Positions 36,801-44,448 of a stretch of 64,000 nt of DNA are shown here, in pieces; position 1 is the stretch's first letter, and each line of letters starts with the position of its first letter. The position numbers were made by a program, and so were the translations under genes. The notes beneath the pieces are model-generated. The model searched no databases. It saw only the letters and a list, made by a program, of their open reading frames with translations, and was not told where the DNA came from. Origin of the DNA: WHTX01 sp038255145 (GTDB lineage: Bacteria > Actinomycetota > Acidimicrobiia > Acidimicrobiales > CAIXPF01); NCBI GenBank assembly GCA_038255145.1, contig JBBSLP010000023.1, positions 6,597-70,596 of the forward strand, written 5' to 3'.

Positions 36801-37331
36801 CAGCACGTGCAGCCCCGCCGAGTCCCGACCTCGTACCTCGAGGCGGTCGATGGCGGACAGGGCCTCCTGGATGGCCAGGTAGGCGGTCATGGCCGCATCG
36901 CCGGGGGCGGGGCCGGCCAGTCCGGCCACGGCCCGCGCCGTGCGCAGGCGGTCCTTGGCCAGGGCCCACAGCACGTCCTTGACCCGGATCACCGCTGCGG
37001 ACAGCACCTCGATCTCGGCCGGGGTGCGCTCCTCGCCGGCCTCGTCGATGTCACGCTCGATGGCGGCCAGGGCGGCGCTGAGCCTGCTCAGGCGTTCGGC
37101 CACCGCAGCCTGCTCCTCGGGCCGTTGCACCAGGGCGGTGACGCCGGGAACGCCCCCCAGCAACAGGTCGAGCTGGCCCAGCGGCTCGGCAGCGCGGTCG
37201 AGGTGGTCGGCCAGGTCACCTTCGGTCAGGGCCAGGCGCGCTTCGGCCTCGCTCAGGAGGGCCGTCAGCTGCTCGCTGGTGGGCACGGACCGTTTGCTCC
37301 GGCGACGGAGCACGGCGATGATCCCGCACAT
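33882..37331 (-). CDS. Giant GlmS-like glutamine-fructose-6-phosphate aminotransferase
   Basis: 1149 residues against about 610 for GlmS, in the glmS position beside glmM. ATG with GGAGG 9 nt upstream; nucleophile Cys2 in MCGIIAV. About 150 helical, charged residues (12-160) separate this strand from the motif EVRGRDSAG (165-173). Then HTRWAS (260-265), ALNGDVDN (293-300) and TTDAKVI. Isomerase part: LLKEISESPGS (472-482), SQSGTTTDTN (579-588), VASTKAFYAQIAAGF. GlmS catalytic Glu488 and His504 (E. coli) seem to match Glu732 in KLSELCYKS and His748 in EDKKHIDLSSEP; Lys603 seems to match Lys951 in HQAKTVTV. About 198 residues follow, including REDLLETFDVTGLL. All catalytic sites look intact, so glucosamine-6-P synthesis is likely. 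The roles of the insert and tail are unknown. Confidence 0.85.
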   Translation of the reverse strand: MCGIIAVLRRRSKRSVPTSEQLTALLSEAEARLALTEGDLADHLDRAAEPLGQLDLLLGGVPGVTALVQRPEEQAAVAERLSRLSAALAAIERDIDEAGEERTPAEIEVLSAAVIRVKDVLWALAKDRLRTARAVAGLAGPAPGDAAMTAYLAIQEALSAIDRLEVRGRDSAGLHVLVRGHGLDVERPALAGLIAGRADDLFGSGAVERADACLSFVYKASAEIGELGDNTSAIRRAIEGDDLLRRALSAPGAEVVVLGHTRWASVGIISPANAHPLNSEEIGGAAGPYVTAALNGDVDNFADLKASHGLRIRPEITTDAKVIPTLTSRALRDGLSVAEAFRRTVTELEGSVAIGAQTALDPDAMLLALRGSGQALYVGLAEDAFVVASEPYGLVEVCDSYLRMDGETPADVDNPAGSRGQVIQLDAGFAGRVEGISRWSYDGSPRPVDADELAVPQITTRDIDRGDAPHFLLKEISESPGSFRKTLRGKLIDGEGGLTVRLGEEALPATVIRDLQRGRIRSVLVIGQGTAAVAGQGLVLALRSAVAPGRLAIEALPATELSGFRMLSDMSDTLIVAISQSGTTTDTNRTVDLVRARGARVIAIVNRRNSDLTDKSDGVLYTSDGRDVEMSVASTKAFYAQIAAGFLLAFAIADALHSDLENAPATSSQVDDRQEVLAGLRELPELMERTLELRPQVAAMARQFAPSRRYWALVGNGANRIAAAEVRIKLSELCYKSIACDVTEDKKHIDLSSEPLILVCAAGLRGSTADDVAKEIGIYRAHRAAPLVVSSVGSPPYPAALAVIKVPDTHPMLAFVLATMVGHLFGYEAALAIDALATPLRHARGAVEAALAETDPEIVADVLRAGLEPVVGAFFDDLRAGTYDGHLEASTASRLASLLRYGLGILPLESYELEFGKVATPAVVVGDLTRALTQGIDELTRPVDAIKHQAKTVTVGISRSDETLLETALVKSVLEAGASRDRLSYETLRTLGALSPTVGEVTGYTRYRIEGRPLDGDANVTVVDRGGIARDLPSRTDRIPRLRGTKHQVAAERRVLAARGRYDGRTTIIVPEVKDGQTTGITLLHVRFVDRLPTAALRTVLSGYRDRFRTLEDAVLETEPTFREDLLETFDVTGLLIEPVAALADRWRV

Positions 37332-37453
37332 GGGCTAGGCCTCCTCGACGGAGCACTGGTCCGTCACTCTGCAACTCGTCACTCTGCTGCCCGTGGCGGG
37401 GCTGGCCGCGGCGCTGCTGGTAGTGGAGCGACTCGTAGGGCAGTTGGCAAGGG

Positions 37454-38815
37454 TCAGCCGATGAGTCGTTCGACCTCGGCGACCAGTTGGGCCGTGGCTG
37501 CCTCGGCCACGACCAGATCAGGGGCTTCCACCATGACGCGGACGAGCGGCTCGGTCCCCGAGGGGCGGATCAGGACACGGCCCTCGTCGCCCAGGGAGTC
37601 GGCGACGGCACTGACCATGGGGGCCAGGGCATCGAGCAGGTCGGGTACGGGCCCGGTGACGCGCACGTTGCGCAGCACCTGGGGAAGGCGGGTCATGGCC
37701 GCGCCGGCCAGGTCGCGCAGCGAGGTGGCCGTGCGCTGCACCAGGTCGAGGACCTGCACCGCGGTGAGCAGGCCATCACCGGTGGTGGCCAGGCGACGGA
37801 AGATGACGTGTCCGGACTGTTCGCCGCCCAGCGCCCAGCCGCCGACCTCGAGCGCGGCCAGCACGTGGCGGTCGCCCACCTGGGTCTCGTGGACGGCGAT
37901 CCCCGCCCGTCGCATGCCCAGCCGAAAGCCCTGGTTCGCCATCACCGTGACCACGACGGTATCGCCGGGTAGCTGATCTCGGACGCGCAGGTCTATGGCG
38001 CACACCGCGATGAGCTGGTCACCGTCGATGTCGACGCCGTGGTCATCCACGGCCAACACCCGGTCGGCGTCGCCGTCGAACGCCAGGCCCAGGTGCGCCC
38101 CCGAGGAGAGGACCCGGCGGCGCAGGGGCTCGAGGTCCGTCGATCCGCAGCCGGCGTTGATGTTGCTGCCGTCGGGTTGTGCCGCCAGCACCTCGACCCG
38201 GGCGCCGAGGTGGGCGAGGACCTCGGGGCCGAGCTCGGAGGCGGCCCCGTTGGCACAGTCGAGCACCACGTGCACGCCGTCGAGGCGGCGACCGTCGATG
38301 GAGTCGATGACGGCGGCGCGGTAGCCGGCCAGCAGGCCGGGCTCGGCGCGGATGGTGCCCACGCCCCCGCCGCGGGGCCTGTCCCCACCGTGACCGGCCC
38401 AGATGTCGGCCAGCTCGGTCTCGACGGCCGCTTGGGCGTCGTCGGACAACTTGAGGCCACCGGGGGCGAAGAGCTTGATGCCGTTGTCGGCGAAGGGGTT
38501 GTGGGAAGCCGAGATCATGGCCGCACCCACACCGAGATCGGCGGCCACCCAGGCCACCGCCGGCGTTGGGCACACGCCGAGCACGATGACGTCCACGCCT
38601 TCGGACGCGAAGCCGGCACACAGCGCAGCCTCGAGCAGGCTCCCCGAAGCCCTTGTGTCACGGCCGACGACGATCCGGTCCGCGCCGAGGCGGCGGGCGG
38701 CGGCGCGACCGAGGGCCAACGCGAACTCGGGCGTGAGCTCGACGTTGGCCACGGCCCGAACACCGTCGGTCCCGAAGCGCAGCGGCGGCGATGCGTCCGC
38801 CGCGCCGGCACTCAC
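37454..38815 (-). CDS. glmM: Phosphoglucosamine mutase
   Basis: Converts glucosamine-6-P to glucosamine-1-P for UDP-GlcNAc. 453 residues. FGTDGVRAVAN, GRDTRASG, the phosphoserine loop MISASHNPFADNGIK, metal site FDGDADRVLAVD and phosphate-binding RPSGTEPLVRVMVEA. The GTG start overlaps the rpsI stop by 4 nt (GTGA), so wall-precursor supply is tied to the L13-S9 transcript. It consumes the product of the giant GlmS encoded 122 bp downstream. Confidence 0.97.
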   Translation of the reverse strand: MSAGAADASPPLRFGTDGVRAVANVELTPEFALALGRAAARRLGADRIVVGRDTRASGSLLEAALCAGFASEGVDVIVLGVCPTPAVAWVAADLGVGAAMISASHNPFADNGIKLFAPGGLKLSDDAQAAVETELADIWAGHGGDRPRGGGVGTIRAEPGLLAGYRAAVIDSIDGRRLDGVHVVLDCANGAASELGPEVLAHLGARVEVLAAQPDGSNINAGCGSTDLEPLRRRVLSSGAHLGLAFDGDADRVLAVDDHGVDIDGDQLIAVCAIDLRVRDQLPGDTVVVTVMANQGFRLGMRRAGIAVHETQVGDRHVLAALEVGGWALGGEQSGHVIFRRLATTGDGLLTAVQVLDLVQRTATSLRDLAGAAMTRLPQVLRNVRVTGPVPDLLDALAPMVSAVADSLGDEGRVLIRPSGTEPLVRVMVEAPDLVVAEAATAQLVAEVERLIG

Positions 38816-39204
38816 CGCTTGGAGTACTGGGGCGCCTTGCGGGCCTTCTTGAGCCCGTACTTCTTGGATTCCTTCTTACGGGGGTCGCGGGTCAGCATGC
38901 CCGCCTTCTTGAGCGCGGCCCGCAGTTCGGGGTCGAGCTCGATGAGGCTGCGGGCGATGCCCATGCGAAGGGCCCCGGCCTGGCCGGTCACGCCGCCGCC
39001 GTCGATGGTGGCATCGACGTCGTAGACCTCGTCGGTGCTGGTGAGCCGCAGGGGCTCGCTGATCACCATCTGGTGGGTCAGCGACGGGAAGTAGTTCTCC
39101 ACCGTACGGCGGTTGACGGTGATGGTCCCGGTACCCGGGCGCAGGCGGACCCGAGCGACCGCCTGCTTGCGGCGACCGACGGTCTGGGTGAGCGGCTTCG
39201 TCAT
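38812..39204 (-). CDS. rpsI: 30S ribosomal protein S9
   Basis: 130 residues, normal length. MTKPLTQTVGRRKQAVARVR, GTITVNRRTVENYF and the basic C-terminal tail KKYGLKKARKAPQYSKR, which contacts P-site tRNA through its final Arg. Follows rplM by 25 bp with GAGG ahead of the ATG. Cotranscribed with rplM and glmM. Confidence 0.98.
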   Translation of the reverse strand: MTKPLTQTVGRRKQAVARVRLRPGTGTITVNRRTVENYFPSLTHQMVISEPLRLTSTDEVYDVDATIDGGGVTGQAGALRMGIARSLIELDPELRAALKKAGMLTRDPRKKESKKYGLKKARKAPQYSKR

Positions 39205-39229
39205 GGCGAGTCCTCGAGGTGGGGGCGGC

Positions 39230-39679
39230 CTACGCCCGTGAACGGGCGTGGTCGATGATGAGGGGCTGCGGCGCCTGGGCGCTGTGGGGGTGCTCGGGGC
39301 CGGCGTAGACCTTCAGCTTCTTGAGCGTGGCCCGACCGAGGCGGTTGTGGGGGATCATGCCCCGGATGGTGCGGCGCACCGCTTCTTCGGGCTTGCTGGC
39401 CAGCAGGGCCGAGTAGGTGGCGTGCTTGATGCCACCCGGGAACCCCGAGTGCCAGAACACGTCCTTCTTGTCGCCCTTGTCCCTGGTGAGGAGGACCTTG
39501 TCGGCGTTGATGATGATCACGTGGTCGCCGCTGTCGAGGTGGGAGGCGAACGTCGGCTTGTGCTTGCCGCGCAGCACCCGAGCCACCTCGGTCGCCATGC
39601 GCCCGAGCACGAGGCCCTCGGCGTCGACGACGTGCCACTGGCGGCTGATCTCGCTGGCTTTCGGGGTGTACGTGCGCAC
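39230..39679 (-). CDS. rplM: 50S ribosomal protein L13
   Basis: 149 residues from the GTG at 39679 (VRTYTPKASEISRQWHVVDA), with AGGAAGG 7 nt upstream; the open frame continues upstream through the promoter. GRMATEVARVLRGKHKPTF, NADKVLLTRDK and GMIPHNRLGRATLKKLKVY are diagnostic. Early-assembly protein binding 23S domain II. First gene of the rplM-rpsI-glmM unit, with its own promoter. Confidence 0.98.
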   Translation of the reverse strand: MRTYTPKASEISRQWHVVDAEGLVLGRMATEVARVLRGKHKPTFASHLDSGDHVIIINADKVLLTRDKGDKKDVFWHSGFPGGIKHATYSALLASKPEEAVRRTIRGMIPHNRLGRATLKKLKVYAGPEHPHSAQAPQPLIIDHARSRA

Positions 39680-39753
39680 GTTCGCGCCTTCCTGGGAAAG
39701 GAGAACTACCGGGCTCGGCGCGAGGGCGCGCCGCTGCCGCGAAACGGCCTCCC

Positions 39754-39782
39754 ACTCTAGGGGGGTCGAGGGGGTCCGGCAA
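39754..39782 (-). promoter_or_regulatory. rplM operon promoter
   Basis: Minus strand: TTGCCG (39777-39782), 17-nt spacer, TAGAGT (39754-39759), 74 bp before the rplM start. It matches SigA-type consensus well and lies just after the truA stop. Confidence 0.65.
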
Positions 39783-39822
39783 GCCGGGGTGTCGATGGGC
39801 GTCGCCATCGGCGACCCACCCA

Positions 39823-40659
39823 TCAGTACCGCACCTCCCACAGGCACAGGCCGTGGGGCGGGGCCACGGTGCCGGCCACGGCCCGGTCGCGGGCGGCGAC
39901 GATGGCCGCCATCTCGCCCGGACGGAGTCGGCCCCCACCCATCTCCACCAGCGTGCCCACCACGGAGCGGACCATCTGGTGGCAGAAGGCGTTGGCTTCG
40001 ATCTCGAAGCGCAAGACGTCGGCCCCCATGGCCTTCCAGCCGGCGTCGATGACCCGGCGGACGAGGGATGCGGGGGCGTCGGTCGGGCGCGGCTGCTTGG
40101 GCCGGCGGCAGAACGACGAGAAGTCGTGCTCGCCGATGAGGGCGTCACAACCCAGGCGCAGGGCACCGAGGTCGAGGGGGTCGGCCACGTGCCACGCCGT
40201 GGTGCGTAGGAAGGGGTCGGGCACGGCCCGGTTGAGCACGGTGTAGCGGTAGCGGCGGCTGAGGGCCGAGAAGCGGGCGTCGAAGTCGGCCGCGGCCTCG
40301 TCCACGGCCCGGATGGCGATGGGGGGCCCGCACAGCTTGTTCAGGGTGCGCTGCAGGTGCCGGGGGTCGAAGCGGGCCGCCGTGGTGTCGAAGCTGACCA
40401 CCTGGCCCCAGGCGTGCACACCGGCATCGGTCCGGCCCGCCACCACCAGGTCCACGTCGTGGCGCAGGACGCGCTCGAGGGCCTCGGTGAGCACACCGGC
40501 CACGGTGCGCAGCCCCGGTTGGGCGGCGAAGCCGTGGAAGCCGCCTCCGTCGTAGGCCACCGTCAGCCGGACGCGAACGAGCGGCCCACGAGGGGCCGCT
40601 CCGTGCACATCGCCACCGACGCCCGTCTCCGGGCCGAACAGCGGCAAGTTCTGGATCAC
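39823..40659 (-). CDS. truA: tRNA pseudouridine synthase A
   Basis: Makes pseudouridine at positions 38-40 of tRNA anticodon arms. 278 residues. VAYDGGGFHGFAAQPGLRTV, the catalytic Asp in AGRTDAGVHAWGQVVSFDT, and HDFSSFCRRPKQPRPTDA. The GTG start overlaps the rplQ stop by 4 nt (GTGA). About 28 residues precede the core (VRVRLTVAYDG); a start at that inner GTG is possible. Last gene of the alpha-operon transcript. Confidence 0.95.
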   Translation of the reverse strand: MIQNLPLFGPETGVGGDVHGAAPRGPLVRVRLTVAYDGGGFHGFAAQPGLRTVAGVLTEALERVLRHDVDLVVAGRTDAGVHAWGQVVSFDTTAARFDPRHLQRTLNKLCGPPIAIRAVDEAAADFDARFSALSRRYRYTVLNRAVPDPFLRTTAWHVADPLDLGALRLGCDALIGEHDFSSFCRRPKQPRPTDAPASLVRRVIDAGWKAMGADVLRFEIEANAFCHQMVRSVVGTLVEMGGGRLRPGEMAAIVAARDRAVAGTVAPPHGLCLWEVRY

Positions 40660-41009
40660 ACCAGTTCGATGCGCGCCATGGGCGCGTTGTCACCGTGGCG
40701 GGGGCCGAGCTTGAGGATCCGGGTGTAGCCCCCGGGCCGGTCGGCGTAGCGGGGACCGATCTCGGAGAACAGCTTGGTGGCCATCTCCTTGTCCCGGATG
40801 AAGGACACGACCTGGCGCTGGTTGTGCAGGCCGCCCTTGCGCCCCTTGGTGATGACCTTCTCGACGATGGGCCGCAGGGCCTTCGCCTTGGCCTCGGTGG
40901 TGATGATGGCCTCCGCCGCGATCAGCGAGGCGACCAGGTTGCCCATCATCGCCTTCTGGTGCGACGCGCTGCTGCCGAAGCGGCGGCCCTTACGGGGTGT
41001 TCCCAGCAT
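40656..41009 (-). CDS. rplQ: 50S ribosomal protein L17
   Basis: 117 residues, normal length. MLGTPRKGRRFGSSASHQKAMMGNLVASLIAAEAI is the usual L17 start region (FGS, HQKAMM, NLV); EKVITKGRKGGLHNQRQV and GGYTRILKLGPRHGDNAPM complete it. Lies near the exit-tunnel opening. Six bases after rpoA, with AAGGA ahead of the ATG; followed by overlapping truA. Confidence 0.98.
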   Translation of the reverse strand: MLGTPRKGRRFGSSASHQKAMMGNLVASLIAAEAIITTEAKAKALRPIVEKVITKGRKGGLHNQRQVVSFIRDKEMATKLFSEIGPRYADRPGGYTRILKLGPRHGDNAPMARIELV

Positions 41010-41015
41010 CGTGCG

Positions 41016-41954
41016 TCAGTCCTTGTTCCGCAGTGACAGCCCGCGCTCGTCGAGCTTCTGGATGACCTCGTCGAGCGACTTCTGGCCGAAGTTTGTGATG
41101 GCGAGCAGGTCGTCGTCCGACTTCTCGATCAGCTCGCCGACGCTGTTGATCTGCGCCCGCTTGAGGCAGTTGCGGGGCCGCTCCGACAGCTCGAGCTCCT
41201 CGATGGGGACATCGAGCTCCTTGCTGCGGGTCGTCTCCGCCCCCTCGGGAGCCACGCCCGGGGTGGGAGCCTCGGGGTTCATGTCCTCGACCAGCTGTAC
41301 CAGGGAGCGCAACGTCTTGCCTGCCGACGCCAAGGCGTCACGCGGCGTGATCGAACCGTCGGTCTCGACGTCGAGGATGAGCCGGTCGTAGTTGGTCGAC
41401 TGCTCGACGCGCGTGGGCTCGACCTCGATGGCCACGCGGCGCACAGGCGAGAAGATGGCGTCGACGGGGATGATCCCGATCGTCGTGGTGGGGTTGGCGC
41501 GATCGGCCGACAGGTAGCCACGACCCCGCTCGACGGTGATCTCGAAGGCCAACCGGCCGCGGCCCGAGACCGTGGCCAGCTGGAGGTCCTTGTTGAGCAC
41601 CGTCAGCTCGGGCGGTGTCTGGATGTCGCCCGCGGTGACATCGGCTGGGCCCCGCACGTCGACGCGCACGGTGATGGGGTCGTCCGACTCCGACACGATG
41701 ACCAGATCCTTGAGGTTCAGGATGACGTCGGTGACGTCCTCCGTGACCCCGTTGATCGTGTCGAACTCGTGCAGGGCGTCGTCGAACCGCACCTGGGTGA
41801 CCGCGGCGCCGGGGATCGACGACAGCAACGTGCGCCGGAGCGAGTTCCCGAGCGTGTAGCCGAAGCCCGGCTCGAGCGGCCCGATCGCGAACTTCTGGCG
41901 GTTGTCCTCTTCGTCGCCTACGGGCTCGACGGTGGGGCGCTGGATGACGAGCAT
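41016..41954 (-). CDS. rpoA: DNA-directed RNA polymerase subunit alpha
   Basis: 312 residues. The N-terminal dimerisation/assembly domain shows EPLEPGFGYTLGNSLRRTLL and a pair of insert strands. The C-terminal domain shows IEELELSERPRNCLKRAQI and SVGELIEKSDDDLLAITNFG, the helix-hairpin-helix that contacts UP elements and activators. The linker (about 228-245) is Pro/Glu-rich. Stands between rpsD and rplQ as in the classical alpha operon. Confidence 0.99.
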   Translation of the reverse strand: MLVIQRPTVEPVGDEEDNRQKFAIGPLEPGFGYTLGNSLRRTLLSSIPGAAVTQVRFDDALHEFDTINGVTEDVTDVILNLKDLVIVSESDDPITVRVDVRGPADVTAGDIQTPPELTVLNKDLQLATVSGRGRLAFEITVERGRGYLSADRANPTTTIGIIPVDAIFSPVRRVAIEVEPTRVEQSTNYDRLILDVETDGSITPRDALASAGKTLRSLVQLVEDMNPEAPTPGVAPEGAETTRSKELDVPIEELELSERPRNCLKRAQINSVGELIEKSDDDLLAITNFGQKSLDEVIQKLDERGLSLRNKD

Positions 41955-41981
41955 GCGCGTCCTGACTGGGTTAGTGCTTGC

Positions 41982-42599
41982 TTACTTGCTGTAGAGCTCG
42001 ACGATGAGCGATTCGCGCACCGGGATGTCGATCTGCTCGCGGATGGGCAGCTCGCGAACGGTCACCTGGAGACCACCATCGCCTGTTTCCAGCCAGCCGG
42101 GGGCGCTGCGATCCAGCACGTCGACGTTGTGGCGGACGATGATCAGCTCGCGGGCCTTGGGGCGCAGGGTGATGACGTCGCCCTTGCGGACGCGGTAGCT
42201 GGGGATGGTGACCCGATGACCGTTGATGTTGACGTGGCCGTGGGAGACGAACTGACGGGCCTGGGGGCGCGTCGCCGCCCAGCCCGTGCGGTACACCACG
42301 TTGTCGAGGCGCAGCTCGAGGTAGCGCAGCATGTTCTCGCCGGTCACGCCGGGCCGACGGGCGGCCTCGTCGTACAGGTTGCGGAACTGGCGCTCGCTCA
42401 GGCCGTAGCTGAAGCGGGCCTTCTGCTTCTCCTGCAACTGGACCAGGTACTCGGAGTTGTTCGAGCGACGACGGGTGCGGCCGTGCTCTCCCGGGGGGTA
42501 GGGGCGTCGATCGAGCGCCCGGGTCTCCCCGGCCGTGCCCCAGATGTTCGTGCTGAGCCGACGCGAGACCCGCGCCCGAGGTCCGATGTAACGGGACAC
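41982..42599 (-). CDS. rpsD: 30S ribosomal protein S4
   Basis: 205 residues with a GTG start that follows the rpsK stop after one base. S4 core: ARVSRRLSTNIWG, RRSNNSEYLVQLQEKQKAR, the S4 RNA-binding domain RLDNVVYRTGWAATRPQARQ and VSHGHVNINGHRVTIPSYRV. No zinc-binding Cys cluster, so it is the C-minus form. In E. coli S4 represses its own operon; here the 190-nt leader before rpmJ is the place to look for a target. Confidence 0.98.
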   Translation of the reverse strand: MSRYIGPRARVSRRLSTNIWGTAGETRALDRRPYPPGEHGRTRRRSNNSEYLVQLQEKQKARFSYGLSERQFRNLYDEAARRPGVTGENMLRYLELRLDNVVYRTGWAATRPQARQFVSHGHVNINGHRVTIPSYRVRKGDVITLRPKARELIIVRHNVDVLDRSAPGWLETGDGGLQVTVRELPIREQIDIPVRESLIVELYSK

Positions 42600-42600
42600 T

Positions 42601-42999
42601 TCACACCCTCCGACGCTTGGGAGGACGGCAGCCGTTGTGCGGCACTGGGGTGACGTCCTTGATCCCGGTGATCTCGATGCCCGTGGACTGGATGGAGCGG
42701 ATGGCGGTCTCGCGACCGGAACCCGGACCCTTCACCAGCACGTCCACGCGCCGCACCCCGTGCTCCATGGCCCGCCGGGCCGCCTGCTCGGCGGCCATCT
42801 GGGCGGCATAGGGGGTGGACTTGCGCGAACCCTTGAAACCGACGTTGCCGGCCGACGCCCAGGCGAGCACGTTGCCGTCCTGGTCGGTGATGCTGACGAT
42901 GGTGTTGTTGAACGAGCTCTTGATGTGCGCCACCCCGTAGGTGACGTTCTTGCGCTCGCGACGACGGGGGCGACGGCCCCCAGGCTTGGGCTTGGCCAT
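42601..42999 (-). CDS. rpsK: 30S ribosomal protein S11
   Basis: 132 residues. A basic N-terminus KPKPGGRRPRRRERKN leads into VAHIKSSFNNTIVSITD, GNVLAWASAGNVGFKGSRKS and GPGSGRETAIRSIQ, and ends DVTPVPHNGCRPPKRRRV. Platform protein of the 30S subunit. Located between rpsM and rpsD. Confidence 0.99.
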   Translation of the reverse strand: MAKPKPGGRRPRRRERKNVTYGVAHIKSSFNNTIVSITDQDGNVLAWASAGNVGFKGSRKSTPYAAQMAAEQAARRAMEHGVRRVDVLVKGPGSGRETAIRSIQSTGIEITGIKDVTPVPHNGCRPPKRRRV

Positions 43000-43028
43000 G
43001 GCTTCCTGTCAGTCCTTCGACACGCCGG

Positions 43029-43406
43029 TCACCGGCGCACCTTCTTCTTGCCGGCCACCGTCTTCTTGGGGCCCTTGCGGGTGCGGGCGTTGGTGTGGGT
43101 CCGCTGGCCGCGCACGGGGAGGCCCTTGCGGTGACGGATGCCCTGGTAGCAGCCGATCTCCATCTTCCGCTTGATGTCCTGGGCCACCTCGCGGCGCAGG
43201 TCGCCCTCGACCTTGAGGTTCTGCTCGATGTACGCCCGGATGCGGTTGACCTCTTCGTCGGTCAGGTTGCGCACCCGGGTGTCCGGATCGATGTTGGTCT
43301 GCGTGCAGACATCCTTGGCGGCGGTGGGGCCGATGCCGTAGATGTAGCGCAGTGAGATCTCGACCCGCTTCTCGCGGGGAACGTCTACACCGGCTATGCG
43401 TGCCAT
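43029..43406 (-). CDS. rpsM: 30S ribosomal protein S13
   Basis: 125 residues. MARIAGVDVPREKRVEISL, YIYGIGPTAAKDVCTQ (helix-hairpin-helix), LRREVAQDIKRKMEIGCYQG and the tail RGQRTHTNARTRKGPKKTV that reaches tRNA. GAGGAG 8 nt before the ATG. Head protein forming intersubunit bridges. Confidence 0.99.
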   Translation of the reverse strand: MARIAGVDVPREKRVEISLRYIYGIGPTAAKDVCTQTNIDPDTRVRNLTDEEVNRIRAYIEQNLKVEGDLRREVAQDIKRKMEIGCYQGIRHRKGLPVRGQRTHTNARTRKGPKKTVAGKKKVRR

Positions 43407-43420
43407 CCGATGGTCTCCTC

Positions 43421-43534
43421 TCAGCCCTGCCGCTGCTTGTGGCGCGGGTTATCGCAGATGACCCGGACCACGCCGTGGCGGCGGACCACCTTGCACTTGT
43501 CACACATCGGCTTGACGCTGGGACGCACCTTCAT
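43421..43534 (-). CDS. rpmJ: 50S ribosomal protein L36
   Basis: 37 residues: MKVRPSVKPMCDKCKVVRRH and on to ICDNPRHKQRQG. Cys11, Cys14, Cys27 and His32 form a zinc ribbon, so it is the zinc-binding form. First gene after the alpha-operon promoter. In most bacteria infA lies just upstream; here nothing does. Confidence 0.97.
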   Translation of the reverse strand: MKVRPSVKPMCDKCKVVRRHGVVRVICDNPRHKQRQG

Positions 43535-43726
43535 CGCGTGACTCTCTGATCGGTCGAGGGCCCGGTGGCCCCGACTACCTGTACCGACACGAACTTGGGA
43601 TGCCGCTGACCCTCGTTGCTCGGGCGGTGCCGAAGCGGCGGACACGGACCCGGAGGGTTGGCTTCTTGCGGGAGGATCGGCGACCCGAAAGACGTAGCGC
43701 GCGCAGCACCGAAAAGCCGACACGGA

Positions 43727-43754
43727 ATCCTAGCGCACTCCAGGGCTCTGTGAA
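43727..43754 (-). promoter_or_regulatory. Alpha-operon promoter (rpmJ-rpsM-rpsK-rpsD-rpoA-rplQ-truA)
   Basis: Minus strand: TTCACA (43749-43754), 16-nt spacer, TAGGAT (43727-43732), a close SigA consensus match. It implies a leader of about 185 nt before rpmJ with room for autoregulatory RNA structure. Confidence 0.7.
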
Positions 43755-43810
43755 ACTCGCGGGTCCGCAGGGACCACGCTGTGCTCACCGCGGGGGTCAC
43801 CAGGGCGAGC

Positions 43811-44380
43811 TCACGGGAGGCGGGCGTCGATGGCGGAGACGATGCGGTCGAACACCTCGGGCTCGCTGCCCACGCCATCGACCTGGACGAGCTTGCCCCG
43901 GCCGTCGAACCACTGGAGCACGGGAGAGGTCTCCTTCTCGTAGAGCTCCAGCCGACGGCTGATGGCCTCGTCGGTGTCGTCGGCCCGGCCACGACCCTTC
44001 ATGCGGGCGGTCACCACATCGAGGGGGACGTCGAGGTCGAGCACGGCGTCGAGGCCGTCGTCGCCGGTGATCTCGAGCAGTGCCTCGGCCTGGGCCAGGG
44101 TGCGGGGGAACCCGTCGAGCAGGAAGCCCTGGTCGATGGCATCGGCCTTGCCCAGCCGCTCACGCACGATGCCGATCATCACGTCGTCGGGCACCAGGTT
44201 GCCGCCCCGCATGTACTCGTCGGCCTTGCGCCCGAACTCGGTGCCCTCGGCCACCGCAGCCCGCAGCATGTCTCCGGTCGAGATGTGCAGGGCGCCGTAG
44301 TGGTCCGAGAGGCGGGCGCTCTGGGTGCCCTTCCCCGCGCCCTGACGCCCGAAGATTATGGCGCGCAGACGTCGTGCCAT
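43811..44380 (-). CDS. adk: Adenylate kinase
   Basis: AMP + ATP to 2 ADP. 189 residues, the short form without the long LID domain and its zinc cysteines. P-loop IIFGRQGAGKGTQSARLS; HISTGDMLRAAV; the AMP site VLDLDVPLDVVTARMKGRGRADD. Sits after secY as usual, but the map and infA genes that normally follow are absent. A GGGGG run is 7 nt before the ATG. Confidence 0.97.
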   Translation of the reverse strand: MARRLRAIIFGRQGAGKGTQSARLSDHYGALHISTGDMLRAAVAEGTEFGRKADEYMRGGNLVPDDVMIGIVRERLGKADAIDQGFLLDGFPRTLAQAEALLEITGDDGLDAVLDLDVPLDVVTARMKGRGRADDTDEAISRRLELYEKETSPVLQWFDGRGKLVQVDGVGSEPEVFDRIVSAIDARLP

Positions 44381-44448
44381 CTGTGAACCCCCAAGAAGCT
44401 TGGGCCAGCCCCGTCCGGCCGGCGAAGAAGTGCCCGAGAACGGTACAC

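Noticed and set aside
43531..43992. Minus-strand frame that might have been infA
   Set aside because: It runs antisense to nothing but overlaps adk in another frame; no OB-fold motif of IF-1 could be found.
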